The translations under genes and the position numbers were made by a program. 64,000 nucleotides of DNA from JAJEAD01 sp965221555. GTDB lineage: Bacteria; Pseudomonadota; Gammaproteobacteria; HK1. The notes below the pieces were generated by a model. It was not told the DNA's origin. It worked only from the letters and a program-made list of their open reading frames with translations, and made no database searches. Where the stretch lies: positions 3,410,001-3,474,000 of the forward strand of contig OZ244895.1 of the NCBI GenBank assembly GCA_965221555.1, read 5' to 3'. Each line of letters starts with the position of its first letter. Within the stretch, counting starts at the first letter, position 1. This document shows positions 7,732-16,730 of this stretch, in pieces.

Positions 7732-9863
7732 CCGCTTCTCCGGTTCTCCTGCTGCGAACGGGCCCCCCGCGCAGAGGATTCGGATAGCGCGCAAGGGGCC
7801 GCCGTGGCAACGGGATGCCTGGGGGCAAACTTGATCTTGAAGCTTCTGGTGGGCGCGGGCACCCCGTCGAAAATGAACTTCAGCTTGTAGTCGGAGGGGT
7901 CCATCTCCACTTTCCGATGGTGCAGGATTGTAGCGAGAGCGAACTTCAGGTGCGTGTTGGCAATGACGCTGCCCAGGCAGCGGTGGGTACCGAATCCGAA
8001 GGGCATGTAGACGCCGAGCGGATCGTGTTCGGCGCGTCCCGGAAGATAGCGATCGATGTCGAAGCGGTCCGGCTCCGGGAAGAACTCCGGACAGTAGTGC
8101 GGCACCGCGGTCGGAAGGAAGAGCCGGGTTCCGGCCGGTATGGTGTAGCCTCCGAACTCGAAGGTATTGACCGCGCGTCGAAAGAGCGAAGCGAAGGGAT
8201 TGTACATCCGCAGGGTCTCTAGCACCGTCCGACCGGTGACGCCGAGGTCGCTCAGCTTCTCCGGCGTCGGCCCGCCGTTCGCAAACAGCTCGTCCGCCTC
8301 GGCCCGGACCCGCTCGAGGACCTCGGGGTGCCTGAGCAGCAGGTACATGGCGGTCGCGCCGGTGCTGGCGGTGGTATGCAGGCCGGAGAAAATCGACCCC
8401 AGACAGGACACTCTGAGCTCGTGCTCGGGCAGAAACTGGGGGTTGGACCGGTGCAGCTTGAGCATCGCGTCCACCACATCCTCCTGGCCGTCCCCGCCTC
8501 CCCCGTCCAGCCGCGCCCTGAGCATGCGGGTGAAGACATCGAAGAAGCCGGCCTTGGCCCGCCTCGTGCGCGGAGTGCGCATCAGGAAGTTCGGCATCAC
8601 CCGCAGCACCGTCGTCGCGATCAGTCGGCGCACGAAGAAGTCCATGTCGTCGACCTGGGCGCTCGTAAGCGCGTAGCCGGTGCAGGCGAGCCCGATGGAC
8701 TTCGCCGTCAATTGACTGAAGGCGTCGACGGCGACCCGGCTTCCAGTGTCGGGGATCTCCCCGAGAATGATGTCGCGGATCTCTGGCAGCCGGTTCAGGA
8801 TTCGAGCGCCCGAGAATCCCGAGGAGATCGCCCGGCGCAAGGTGAAGTGCTCCTCGCCATCCATGCTCAGGATGATGCGTTCGGCATCCATGCCCTTGAA
8901 GAGGGGCGCATATGCGTCGTGGCTGCGGAACAGCGCTCGGCCGCGCTTCTGGCAAAAGAAGTTGGCCTCCGGCCCCGCCAGAACCGTGAGCTCGCCGGTC
9001 AGGTCGCGAACTCTGAAGACGGGTCCAAGCGCGCGATAACAGGCGGCGAGCGCCTTCGTGGGAACCGGACGCAGGCGCAGCGTATGTCCGATCAGCGGAA
9101 GCGCTCCGGGCGCCATCGGGGGACGATCCCGCGCGATGCCGGCAGCCGGATCCAGGAAGCCCTTGCGCAGCATCCGGTCTTCGCTTACCGGCTTCCTGAC
9201 GGTGAGAATCGCGTTGCGGACCGACTGTCCGATGAGGTCCAGCTCGCGCACCAGCGCGATGCGGTCGCAGCGCCTTGCAAGTTCCGACTCGGAGAGAATG
9301 TGCTCGAAGATTCCGCATACGTCGGCCAGTGCGATGAGCATGGTCTCGTCCGGGCTCGGAATGTCTTCATTGAATATGACGTTCATCACCCGCAGCACCA
9401 CATCCTGGCCCTGCGGCAAGGCGATGCCGGGATATCGGCGAGTCAGGTTCACCTGCTCGTCGAGCAGGATGGCGCCTCCGGGATCCCGGTTGAAAATCCC
9501 CCTTTCCACCAGACGCTCGCCGGCCCGGCGACGTATCTGGTTGACGATTTCCGGCGAGGAGAAGCGTTCCGCCCAGAAAGCGGTCTCGGCCTTGTCCGCG
9601 GCCACTGCGATGGCCGAAAGCAGGGGATCCAGGATGTCGTCTCCGAGCGGAGTCGAGTCGACCACCGTCAGGCTGTCGAGGTCGGTGTCGATGCGATGCT
9701 CCTTCGCCAGGTCCATGAGCGCCGCACCGGAGAAGGCGTAGCTCAGACTGCGATCGTCGATATCGATGAGACCGCCCTTCTGCCGGTCCAGCAGGAGAAC
9801 GTGAAGCTCCTCGACCAGCGACAGGGGGCGGCGCTTCGCCGTCTTCGACGGGGTGGAGTTCAC
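7728..9863 (-). CDS. GPP34 (GOLPH3-like) domain - cytochrome P450 fusion protein
   Basis: A 711-aa two-domain protein. Residues about 12-225 read as a GPP34/GOLPH3 domain: LVEELHVLLLDRQKGG near the start, AGERLVERGIF, and TMLIALADVCGIFEHIL, which parallels the LALIYLAHASDVLE helix of GOLPH3. In eukaryotes this fold binds PI4P at Golgi membranes; its bacterial role is unclear. Residues about 247-690 are a P450: PPMAPGALPLIGHTLRL, the I-helix SGLHTTAS (493-500) with His where most P450s have an acid, as in CYP51, E549-T-L-R552, and haem loop FGFGTHRCLG with Cys629. There is no membrane anchor or fused redox partner. The start is GTG, chosen because it precedes the GPP34 domain and follows GAAGGG. 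The substrate is unknown; a lipid or sterol-like one is an inference. Confidence 0.85.
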   Translation of the reverse strand: MNSTPSKTAKRRPLSLVEELHVLLLDRQKGGLIDIDDRSLSYAFSGAALMDLAKEHRIDTDLDSLTVVDSTPLGDDILDPLLSAIAVAADKAETAFWAERFSSPEIVNQIRRRAGERLVERGIFNRDPGGAILLDEQVNLTRRYPGIALPQGQDVVLRVMNVIFNEDIPSPDETMLIALADVCGIFEHILSESELARRCDRIALVRELDLIGQSVRNAILTVRKPVSEDRMLRKGFLDPAAGIARDRPPMAPGALPLIGHTLRLRPVPTKALAACYRALGPVFRVRDLTGELTVLAGPEANFFCQKRGRALFRSHDAYAPLFKGMDAERIILSMDGEEHFTLRRAISSGFSGARILNRLPEIRDIILGEIPDTGSRVAVDAFSQLTAKSIGLACTGYALTSAQVDDMDFFVRRLIATTVLRVMPNFLMRTPRTRRAKAGFFDVFTRMLRARLDGGGGDGQEDVVDAMLKLHRSNPQFLPEHELRVSCLGSIFSGLHTTASTGATAMYLLLRHPEVLERVRAEADELFANGGPTPEKLSDLGVTGRTVLETLRMYNPFASLFRRAVNTFEFGGYTIPAGTRLFLPTAVPHYCPEFFPEPDRFDIDRYLPGRAEHDPLGVYMPFGFGTHRCLGSVIANTHLKFALATILHHRKVEMDPSDYKLKFIFDGVPAPTRSFKIKFAPRHPVATAAPCALSESSARGARSQQENRRSG

Positions 9864-9935
9864 CGTGCGCCCTTCACCGCGCCTCGGATCCCGGTCCCAC
9901 GGGACGCTTCCATGCTTGCGGCACGGACCCGCCCT

Positions 9936-10967
9936 TCACAGCGGGTAGCCGAGGCGCTCCAGTCCCGGACGGCACGCCTCGGTGATGGAGCGCTGCGTAT
10001 CGGGGTCGAGACGCGTGAATTTCGATCGAGTACGGCGCGGAATCCCGGCCACTTCGGCGACCCATGCGCGGTCTGCAAGCTCCGGCGAGATGAACTCGAT
10101 GAGACGGCGCGCTTCGTGTTCGGGGTCTTGCTGCACCGACTCGAAGCGCAGGTCGAGAAGCCGGTCGGGTCCGAAGTGGCCGAACACCCGGTGTCCCGTT
10201 TCGATCATTTTGCTCCAGAAAGCGGCGACCTCGGTCAGCGGCACCTCCTCGGACAACAGCCCGTCGATATCCGAACGCAGCCATTGCAACGTGGTCAATG
10301 CGCAGGTCAACCGATCGCTGCGCTCGAGTCGTTCCAGGATTCGGTACAGATCGATGCCCCGGCGCCTGGCTCTGCGCATCAGTGCGAGCGTGATCCGGAA
10401 GGGTGGGTGGCCACTCATCGACAGGGTGGCCTCGCGCCCATCGCGGAACACGTGAACGACCCGCGCCTCGGGAAAATGACGCAAAAGCCGGGAAGCCATG
10501 AGCAGGGACCCCCCGTGGCGTTCGATCCATAACCTCTTTCCCAGGCGCTCTCCCAGCCAGCCGAACAGCGCCCGGTAGTGATCGCCCGGCCGGGCCCTGG
10601 TGCGTGCGCGGACGAAGCGCCCGACTTCGTCGTAGAGCGCCTCGTAACGCTGCGTGAGGTGCGGCAGCGCTACCGCCATGATGGGCGGTACTGTGGCCGC
10701 GTCGAAGCGCGCCCCGGGATCGCGGACGGGATAAAGCAGCTCACTGAAGGGCGCCCGCTCGATAACCCTCATCCACTGTCCCGGCTCGCTGAGCAGGCGC
10801 CACATCCGCTCGCCGGTGACCTTCCCGCCCGCGAACGCAGTCAGGCTGAGCACCGAGAAGAACTCCGACATGCTGAGGATGGCCGGATGCCGGTTGAGCA
10901 TGTCGGAGACCATCGTGGATCCACATCGTCCGGTGCTGAATACGAAGACGGGAGGAATTTCGTTCAT
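9936..10967 (-). CDS. Sulfotransferase family protein
   Basis: A 343-aa PAPS-dependent sulfotransferase of the bacterial/Stf-like type, transferring sulfate to a hydroxyl or amine. The 5'-phosphosulfate loop is FVFSTGRCGSTMVSDML at residues about 8-24, and the 3'-phosphate segment is probably VVHVFRDGREATLSM. There is no signal peptide, so it should be cytoplasmic. The frame is open well upstream, but ATG 10967 (MNEIPPVF) places the loop at its normal distance from the N-terminus. It lies 72 bp before the GPP34-P450 gene on the same strand and is probably co-transcribed with it and pckA. A sulfotransferase next to a P450 suggests hydroxylation followed by sulfation of one substrate; this is an inference from position only. 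Confidence 0.8.
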   Translation of the reverse strand: MNEIPPVFVFSTGRCGSTMVSDMLNRHPAILSMSEFFSVLSLTAFAGGKVTGERMWRLLSEPGQWMRVIERAPFSELLYPVRDPGARFDAATVPPIMAVALPHLTQRYEALYDEVGRFVRARTRARPGDHYRALFGWLGERLGKRLWIERHGGSLLMASRLLRHFPEARVVHVFRDGREATLSMSGHPPFRITLALMRRARRRGIDLYRILERLERSDRLTCALTTLQWLRSDIDGLLSEEVPLTEVAAFWSKMIETGHRVFGHFGPDRLLDLRFESVQQDPEHEARRLIEFISPELADRAWVAEVAGIPRRTRSKFTRLDPDTQRSITEACRPGLERLGYPL

Positions 10968-11270
10968 ACCCCAAAGCCACGTCGGGACGCCGTCGACCCC
11001 TGCGCGAGCCACTCGCTCCGGTCCATGGGAAGCGAACTCGGCCCACGAAACAAGCACGACTCCGGCCGTGCTCTTGCCCGGGAGTGTATACGCGACCCGG
11101 ACCCGGACCCGCCCTGTTCGCCATGACCTGACAACAATATGATATCGGGGGAGTGAAGGCGAAGCGGTGGCGACGATCGTGAACCGAAAGGCGCCCGGCC
11201 GTCGATGCGCGCATCGCGACCGGGGAGCTGGTCGCGGCCATCCGTTCTTGCCGCCAGGAGAGACCGCGGC
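10968..11270. other. Divergent intergenic region, sulfotransferase / RND pump
   Basis: No gene is seen here. The region separates two divergently transcribed units and should hold both promoters. A short AT-rich island at about 11126-11150 (ACAACAATATGATATC) stands out from the GC-rich background and contains TATGAT, a possible -10 for the pump gene. A ribosome-binding site AGGAG lies at 11256-11260. I found no convincing -35 element. Confidence 0.4.
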
Positions 11271-14200
11271 GTGGCAATGACCATGACCGACCCGCCGAGG
11301 TTGCGCATCGTGGGAGCCGTCGCCGCCCATCCGGTGGCCTGCAACCTGCTGATGGCGGTTCTGATCCTGGTCGGCGCGTTCGCATTGTTCCGGCTCGGCA
11401 CCCAGTTCTTCCCGACCTTCTCCCTCAACTTCGTCAATGTCCAGGTGACATGGCCAGGCGCCGCCGCCGAGGACGTTGCCGCGGCGATGACCGCCCCGCT
11501 GGAGCGCGAGCTGCGGGGCCTCGGCGAGCTTCGCGAAATGACCTCGACATCCTCCCAGGGCAGCGCCCGGATCGTGCTGGAGTTCGAGGAGGGCGCCGAT
11601 CTGAGCGAGATGGTGGAGGAGGTGAAGGAGCGCGTCGCCGCCATACGCGACCTGCCGGCGACGGCGGAAGAGCCGCAGATTACGCGGATTGTCAGCTACG
11701 AACCCGTGGCGCGGCTCCTGGTCGCGGCGCGCCAGAACGGAGTGGATCTCCGGCCGGTGGTCCGGGAAATCGAGAGCGAACTGCTCGAACGCGGTATCGC
11801 CAAGATCACGATAAGCGGGCTTCCGGAGGAGGAGATAGCGATTCAGGTCCCCTCCGCCGTGCTCCACGAGCTCGACATGTCACTTCAGGACGTCGCGCGG
11901 CGGATTGCGACATCGAGCCGCGACTTGCCGGCCGGGGAGATCGGTGAGCTCGACGTCTCACGCAGTCTGCGCGCACTGGAGCAGCGGCGGGGAGAGACGG
12001 GCTTCGCGGAGCTGGCCCTGCTCTCCGACGATGAGGGCCGCCTGCTGCGCGTGGGAGACGTCGCCACGATCGAGCGCCGCCCGCGGGCGGGAAGCCGCCT
12101 GGTGCGGTATCGGGGCCTTCCCGCGGTCAGTCTGCTGCTGAGCCGGACCGCGGAGTCGGACAGCCTCGAATCGGCGCGCGTCGTCAGCCAGTGGATGGAG
12201 GAGCGAGAAGGCGCGTGGCCGCCCGGAGTGGAGGTGATTCTCTACGACCAGGTGTGGCAACTGTTGCGCGAGCGCATCGTGCTGCTGCTCAAGAACGGAC
12301 TGGGCGGCATCGTCCTGGTGGTGGCGGTGCTGCTGCTCTTCCTGAACGCGCGCCTTACCTTCTGGGTGGCGGCGGGAATTCCGGTCTCGTTCCTGGGCGC
12401 GCTTGCGGTGTTCCACCTCCTGGGCGGCAGCATCAACATGGTGAGCCTCTTCGCGCTGATCATGACCCTCGGGATCATCGTCGACGACGCGATCGTGGTA
12501 GGCGAAGACGCCCTCGCCCAGTACAAGGAGGGCGCCCGCCCCCTCGCCGCGGCACGGGGCGGCGCCGAGCGCATGCTCACCCCGGTGCTGGCGGCATCGC
12601 TCACCACGATTGCCGCCTTCCTGCCGCTCATGCTGGTGAGCGGCATCATCGGCCGCATGCTCTTCCACATACCCGTGGTCGTGGTCTGCGTCATCATCGC
12701 ATCGCTGGTCGAGTGCTTCCTGATTCTGCCCGGGCACCTGCGCGGAGCCCTCTCCGCCACCGCGCGCCGCGACACTCCAAACCCGGTGCGCAAACGCCTC
12801 GACGCCGCCTTCCTGCACTTTCGCGAGCACATGTTCCGGCCCGTGGTGACCTATGCGGTCCGGCGCCCCATCACGGTGCTGTCGGCGATGATCAGCGTGC
12901 TGATGCTCGCGGTCGGCCTGCTCGCGGGGCGGCACATCGCGTTCAACTTCTTTCCCACTCCCGAGAGCACGGTGCTCAACGCGAACGCCACTTTCGTGGC
13001 CGGCACTCCGACCCACCGGGTCCGCGCCTTCGTCGATCACCTGGAGCAGACCCTGGGCGAGACCGAGAAGCACCTCGGGGGTGGACTGGTGAGCGTCGCG
13101 GTCGCGCACCTCGGCTCAATACCGGCGCTCGACAGCCAGCCCGCAACCCGGGGAGATCACCTCGGTTACCTCATGGTGGAACTCACCGCGCCGGACGAGA
13201 GGACGGTGCGCAACACCCAGCTCGTCGACGCATGGCGCGAGCGCATCGTGCTCCCGCCCGGGCTGGAGGCATTCTCGATCCAGGAACGGCGCCCCGGTCC
13301 TCCCGGCCGCGACATCGCGGTGCTCCTGAAGGGCACGGATCCGGCCCGAATCAAGGCGGCCGCGCAGGAGCTCGCGGGAATTCTGCGCACCGTTCCCGGA
13401 ACCGGCGGCGTACAGGACGATCTGCCCTACGGGAAGGAGCAACTCGTCTATCGCCTGACCGCCCAGGGCCAGGCGCTGGGTCTCAGCATCGAAGACGTCG
13501 GCTCCCAGCTCCGGGCCGCCTACGAGGGTGCGGTCGCCCAGATCTTTCAGCACGAAGGCGAAGAGCTGGAAGTTCGGGTCATCCTGCCGGAGCGCGAGCG
13601 CAGCCACCTCGGCTCGCTCGCGGACTTGCGCATCACGCTTCCCGGCGGAGGCACGACCCCCTTGCTCAGCGTGGTGGACATCGAACCCCGCCGTGGATTC
13701 GACCGGCTGCGCCGTTACGACGGCCGGCTGAGCGTGGAGGTGTCGGGGGATGTCGATCCCTCCACGAACAACAGCAACCGAATCATCGCCGCGCTTCGCG
13801 AGGGCCCCTTGCCGGACCTCGCGGAGCGTCACGGAGTGAGCTACGGCTTCGAAGGCCGGCAAGCGGATCAGCGCCAGACCCTCAGCGACACGGCGTGGGG
13901 AGCCGGACTCGCGCTCGCTCTCATCTACATAGTTCTCGCCTTCGTGTTCGCCTCCTACGGCTGGCCGCTCGTGGTGATGGCGATCATTCCCTTCGCGCTG
14001 GTGGGAGCGGTCGTCGGCCACCTGGCGCTCGGCATCGATCTGACCATCCTCTCCCTCTTCGGCCTCGTCGGACTCGCCGGCATCGTCGTCAACGCTTCCA
14101 TCGTCCTGGTGGTGTTCTACAAGCGGCTCAAGGACAGTGGCGTTCCCTGGCGACAGGCGATCGTGGAGGCGGCCTGCATGCGCCTGCGCGCGGTGCTGCT

Positions 14201-14426
14201 CACCTCGCTCACCACCATCGGGGGACTCACCCCGCTCATGTTCGAGACTTCCCTGCAGGCGCAGTTCCTGATCCCGATGGCGACCTCGATCTCCTTCGGG
14301 CTCGCCTTCTCCACCGTTCTCGTGCTGCTGGCGCTGCCCGCCCTGCTCTGTGTGTACGAATCCGCGCTCGAAGCGCTGCGGCGGAGCGGCGAGGACCACG
14401 CCCCGGCGCTGCGACCCGCCAAGTGA
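11271..14426 (+). CDS. RND-family efflux transporter permease (HAE1/AcrB-like)
   Basis: Inner-membrane proton-driven efflux permease of about 1051 aa, the usual RND length. Seen: the first membrane segment CNLLMAVLILVGAFALF, a large periplasmic loop, the membrane block LGGIVLVVAVLLLFL, the proton-relay segment LGIIVDDAIVVGEDALA with paired aspartates, and a second half repeating the pattern (GLVGLAGIVVNASIVLVVF). GTG 11271 is preferred because AGGAG ends 10 nt upstream; ATG 11277 and ATG 11205 are alternatives. No membrane-fusion protein or outer-membrane factor gene is adjacent, so its partners must be encoded elsewhere or be absent. The stop overlaps the start of the next gene. The substrate cannot be read from sequence. 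Confidence 0.88.
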   Translation: MAMTMTDPPRLRIVGAVAAHPVACNLLMAVLILVGAFALFRLGTQFFPTFSLNFVNVQVTWPGAAAEDVAAAMTAPLERELRGLGELREMTSTSSQGSARIVLEFEEGADLSEMVEEVKERVAAIRDLPATAEEPQITRIVSYEPVARLLVAARQNGVDLRPVVREIESELLERGIAKITISGLPEEEIAIQVPSAVLHELDMSLQDVARRIATSSRDLPAGEIGELDVSRSLRALEQRRGETGFAELALLSDDEGRLLRVGDVATIERRPRAGSRLVRYRGLPAVSLLLSRTAESDSLESARVVSQWMEEREGAWPPGVEVILYDQVWQLLRERIVLLLKNGLGGIVLVVAVLLLFLNARLTFWVAAGIPVSFLGALAVFHLLGGSINMVSLFALIMTLGIIVDDAIVVGEDALAQYKEGARPLAAARGGAERMLTPVLAASLTTIAAFLPLMLVSGIIGRMLFHIPVVVVCVIIASLVECFLILPGHLRGALSATARRDTPNPVRKRLDAAFLHFREHMFRPVVTYAVRRPITVLSAMISVLMLAVGLLAGRHIAFNFFPTPESTVLNANATFVAGTPTHRVRAFVDHLEQTLGETEKHLGGGLVSVAVAHLGSIPALDSQPATRGDHLGYLMVELTAPDERTVRNTQLVDAWRERIVLPPGLEAFSIQERRPGPPGRDIAVLLKGTDPARIKAAAQELAGILRTVPGTGGVQDDLPYGKEQLVYRLTAQGQALGLSIEDVGSQLRAAYEGAVAQIFQHEGEELEVRVILPERERSHLGSLADLRITLPGGGTTPLLSVVDIEPRRGFDRLRRYDGRLSVEVSGDVDPSTNNSNRIIAALREGPLPDLAERHGVSYGFEGRQADQRQTLSDTAWGAGLALALIYIVLAFVFASYGWPLVVMAIIPFALVGAVVGHLALGIDLTILSLFGLVGLAGIVVNASIVLVVFYKRLKDSGVPWRQAIVEAACMRLRAVLLTSLTTIGGLTPLMFETSLQAQFLIPMATSISFGLAFSTVLVLLALPALLCVYESALEALRRSGEDHAPALRPAK

Positions 14427-15268
14427 GCCCGAACCCCGAGCCGGAGGCCGCCCGTCTCAACCCGCCGCTCAAATGGGCGGGGGGCAAGCGCTGGCTCGTC
14501 CCCGCACTTCTTCCCTGGTGGCGTTCCCACGCGCGTCTGCGCCTCGTCGAGCCCTTCTGTGGCGGGCTGGCGGTGGCGCTGGCGCTGCGGCCCGAGCGCG
14601 CGCTCCTGTGCGACGTCAGCCCGCACCCGATCAACTTCTACCGGCATCTGCAGGGCTCGCTGCGCATCCGGATCCCGATGCGCAACGAGCATGAGCTCTA
14701 CTACCGGCACCGCTTGGAGTTCAACCGCCTGGTCACGGGCCGGGGCCTGTGGACGCGCAAGGCGGCCTCGCTCTTCTATTACCTGAACCGAACCGGATAC
14801 AACGGCTTGTGCCGTTTCAACCGCAAGGGAGAGTTCAACGTCCCTTTCGGCCGCCATCAGTCGATCCGCTACCGCCGAGACTTCAGCGCCTACCGCGCCG
14901 TGCTCGCGCCCTGGGTCTTCCGCCACGGCGACTTCGAGTCGATCGAATTGGAGCCGGGCGACTTCGTCTACGCCGATCCTCCCTACGATGTGGAGTTCCG
15001 CCAGTACGCCAAGGACGGATTCGAGTGGCCGGAACAGGAGCGCCTCGCCCGATGGCTTCGACGCCATCGCGGCCCGGTGATCCTGAGCAATCAGGCGACA
15101 CCCCGAATCGAGGCGCTCTACCGCGGGCTCGGGTACCGGCTGTACCACCTGCCCGCACCTCGGAGCATCAGCCGTACCGGCGACCGCTCTCCCGCGCAAG
15201 AAGTGCTCGCGACCCGCAACCTGCCACCCCGTTCCGACCTGGCCCGCGGATGCCCGCCGCCGCCTTGA
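14423..15268 (+). CDS. D12-class DNA adenine N6-methyltransferase (Dam-like), orphan
   Basis: Adenine N6-methyltransferase of the D12/Dam class, 281 aa. The SAM-binding motifs are LKWAGGKRWL at the N-terminus and VEPFCGGLAVAL; the catalytic motif is DPPY in FVYADPPYDVEF; the segment NRTGYNGLCRFN is typical of Dam-like enzymes. The start is a GTG whose last two bases form part of the TGA stop of the RND gene, so translation is coupled. No restriction endonuclease is adjacent, which suggests an orphan regulatory or protective methylase. Dam-type enzymes usually recognise GATC, but that is not readable here. Coupling to a transporter gene is odd. Confidence 0.85.
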   Translation: MSPNPEPEAARLNPPLKWAGGKRWLVPALLPWWRSHARLRLVEPFCGGLAVALALRPERALLCDVSPHPINFYRHLQGSLRIRIPMRNEHELYYRHRLEFNRLVTGRGLWTRKAASLFYYLNRTGYNGLCRFNRKGEFNVPFGRHQSIRYRRDFSAYRAVLAPWVFRHGDFESIELEPGDFVYADPPYDVEFRQYAKDGFEWPEQERLARWLRRHRGPVILSNQATPRIEALYRGLGYRLYHLPAPRSISRTGDRSPAQEVLATRNLPPRSDLARGCPPPP

Positions 15269-15310
15269 GCCGAGCCGGTGCGCCGTCTAGGATCCGCGCC
15301 ACGTTGCAAA

Positions 15311-15486
15311 CCCGCAAACTTCACCGATTTTCGTCACGAGGGCGCCAAGACGCCGTGATAGCAGGGCGCACGGACCGAAAGACGCGCAAGGCGTAGCCGA
15401 CACTACGTTGAGGCGGCTTGAGGGAGGGAGGCCCGCTAACGCGAGCATATTGGCGTCCGCAGCGGAAAATCGGTGAAGTTTGCGGG
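15311..15486 (-). repeat. Palindromic intergenic element, copy R2 (perfect terminal inverted repeat)
   Basis: A 176-bp copy in minus orientation. Its first and last 22 bases are perfect inverted repeats, starting CCCGCAAACTTCACCGAT. Inner parts of both arms also pair (GGACGCCAATATG against its counterpart near CGCCAAGACGCCG). It lies between the dam-like gene and a desaturase gene whose ribosome-binding site, GGGGAGGGG, starts right after the element. The rest of this 231-bp gap holds nothing else. Confidence 0.9.
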
Positions 15487-15499
15487 TTGGGGAGGGGTA

Positions 15500-16381
15500 A
15501 TGCAGCGCGAATTCGCTCCCGTGGTGGGAAGCGCCGGGGCGGTGGATCAGCCCGTACAGACGATTTCGGTGGTGCACGTCGCGTTCATGGCCGCGGTGCA
15601 CGCCGGAGCCGTCGCCGCGTTCGCCTGGTTCACGTGGACCAATCTGGCGGTGATGCTGGCGCTCTACGCGCTGACCGGACTCGGCATCACCGTCGGCTAT
15701 CACCGCCTGCTCTCGCACCGCAGCTTCCGTACGCCGCGATGGGTGCGAAACACCATCGCCACCATCGGTTGCGTGGCGATGCAGGGCGGCCCCCTGAGGT
15801 GGGCGGCGGATCACCGCACCCACCACTTCCATTCCGACTCCGAGGGCGATCCCCACGACATCGAGCGCGGGTTCTTCTTCGCCCACATGGGGTGGCTCTT
15901 CTACCTGTTCCCCGCCGACTACGACGAACGCCGGATCCTGCATCACACCCGGGACCTCGCCCGCGACCCCTTCCTGCGATGGCTCGACCGCTACCACTAC
16001 GTCCCCGGGCTCACGGTCGGAGTGCTGCTCTTTGCCGCGGGGGGACTGCCGTTGCTGCTCTGGGGCTTCTGTGCCCGCCTGGTGCTGCTCTACCACTCCA
16101 CGTGGCTGGTCAACTCCGCCGCCCACAAGTGGGGATACCGAAGCTTCCCCGAAGCTCCGGGTACGAACAACTGGCTGGTGGCCCTGCTCGCCTTCGGCGA
16201 AGGCTGGCACAACAACCACCACGCCTGGCCCTCTTCGGCGCGCCAGGGACTGCGGGGCCGGGAGTTCGATGTCTCCTGGATGGTCATCAAGCTGCTCCAC
16301 CGGCTGGGCCTGGCGAGCGACGTGATGCACGTGCGCCTGGACAAGGACCGGCCCGAACGCAGCGTCCTGCAACGCGCCTGA
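15500..16381 (+). CDS. Acyl-CoA / fatty-acid desaturase (delta-9 type)
   Basis: Membrane-bound di-iron desaturase of 293 aa that introduces a double bond into a fatty acyl chain. The three histidine boxes are present: HRLLSH, HRTHHFH and HNNHHAW. Hydrophobic segments flank the boxes in the usual pattern (for example LAVMLALYALTGLGITV and LTVGVLLFAAGGLPLLLWGF). ATG 15500 is chosen because GGGGAGGGG ends 2-3 nt upstream; the open frame further upstream runs into repeat R2. It is shorter than the second desaturase at 41.5 kb and lacks its long C-terminal part. Repeat copies R2 and R3 bracket the gene. Acyl-CoA versus acyl-lipid substrate cannot be decided. Confidence 0.9.
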   Translation: MQREFAPVVGSAGAVDQPVQTISVVHVAFMAAVHAGAVAAFAWFTWTNLAVMLALYALTGLGITVGYHRLLSHRSFRTPRWVRNTIATIGCVAMQGGPLRWAADHRTHHFHSDSEGDPHDIERGFFFAHMGWLFYLFPADYDERRILHHTRDLARDPFLRWLDRYHYVPGLTVGVLLFAAGGLPLLLWGFCARLVLLYHSTWLVNSAAHKWGYRSFPEAPGTNNWLVALLAFGEGWHNNHHAWPSSARQGLRGREFDVSWMVIKLLHRLGLASDVMHVRLDKDRPERSVLQRA

Positions 16382-16425
16382 CCCGAAGCGGAGATCCGCG
16401 AACGCCCGCGGGCGCGCCGTTCAAA

Positions 16426-16566
16426 CCCGCAAGTCTCGCCGATCACTCAACTCGCGGACGCCAATCTGCTCGCGCATGGGGGCTTTGCACCGTCGCGCCG
16501 CAACAACGCCGTGTCGGCTACCTGCTTTGCTCCGCTATCCTTGGCGAAGCTTGCAGGCCGGGCGGC
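16426..16566 (+). repeat. Palindromic intergenic element, copy R3 (right end altered)
   Basis: The left two thirds match the family: CCCGCAAGTCTCGCCGAT, CTCGCGGACGCCAATCTGCTCGC, and centre GTGTCGGCTACC. The sequence then switches to CTTGGCGAAGCTTGCAGGCC, a variant module also found in copy R13. A degenerate right end may survive at about 16690-16712 (GCCGAAGATCATCAACGTGG). The 349-bp gap between the desaturase and the PPOX gene holds nothing else that I can see. Confidence 0.7.
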
Positions 16567-16730
16567 GGCGCGTACTCGCTTCGCGGATTCGCGGCGCGTC
16601 GATGGTTGCCGTCACCGGCAGCGTCCTCGGACCGGCGCCCAGGGGCGATCCCGGGACGAGCGAGGCACTTGAAGGTTCCTCCCGACCCGCCGAAGATCAT
16701 CAACGTGGCGGGGCCAGGGACACCAGGAAC

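Noticed and set aside
5977..7890. Long plus-strand open frame opposite pckA
   Set aside because: Antisense to a clear pckA; composition is typical of a GC-rich shadow frame and no domain is recognisable.
7732..9318. Upstream extension of the pckA reading frame to 1079 codons
   Set aside because: The extension is P450 coding sequence read in another frame; pckA begins at ATG 7731 with a canonical N-terminus.
8328..10532. Long plus-strand open frame opposite the P450 and sulfotransferase genes
   Set aside because: It spans two real minus-strand genes and the gap between them, which a true gene would not do; no motifs.
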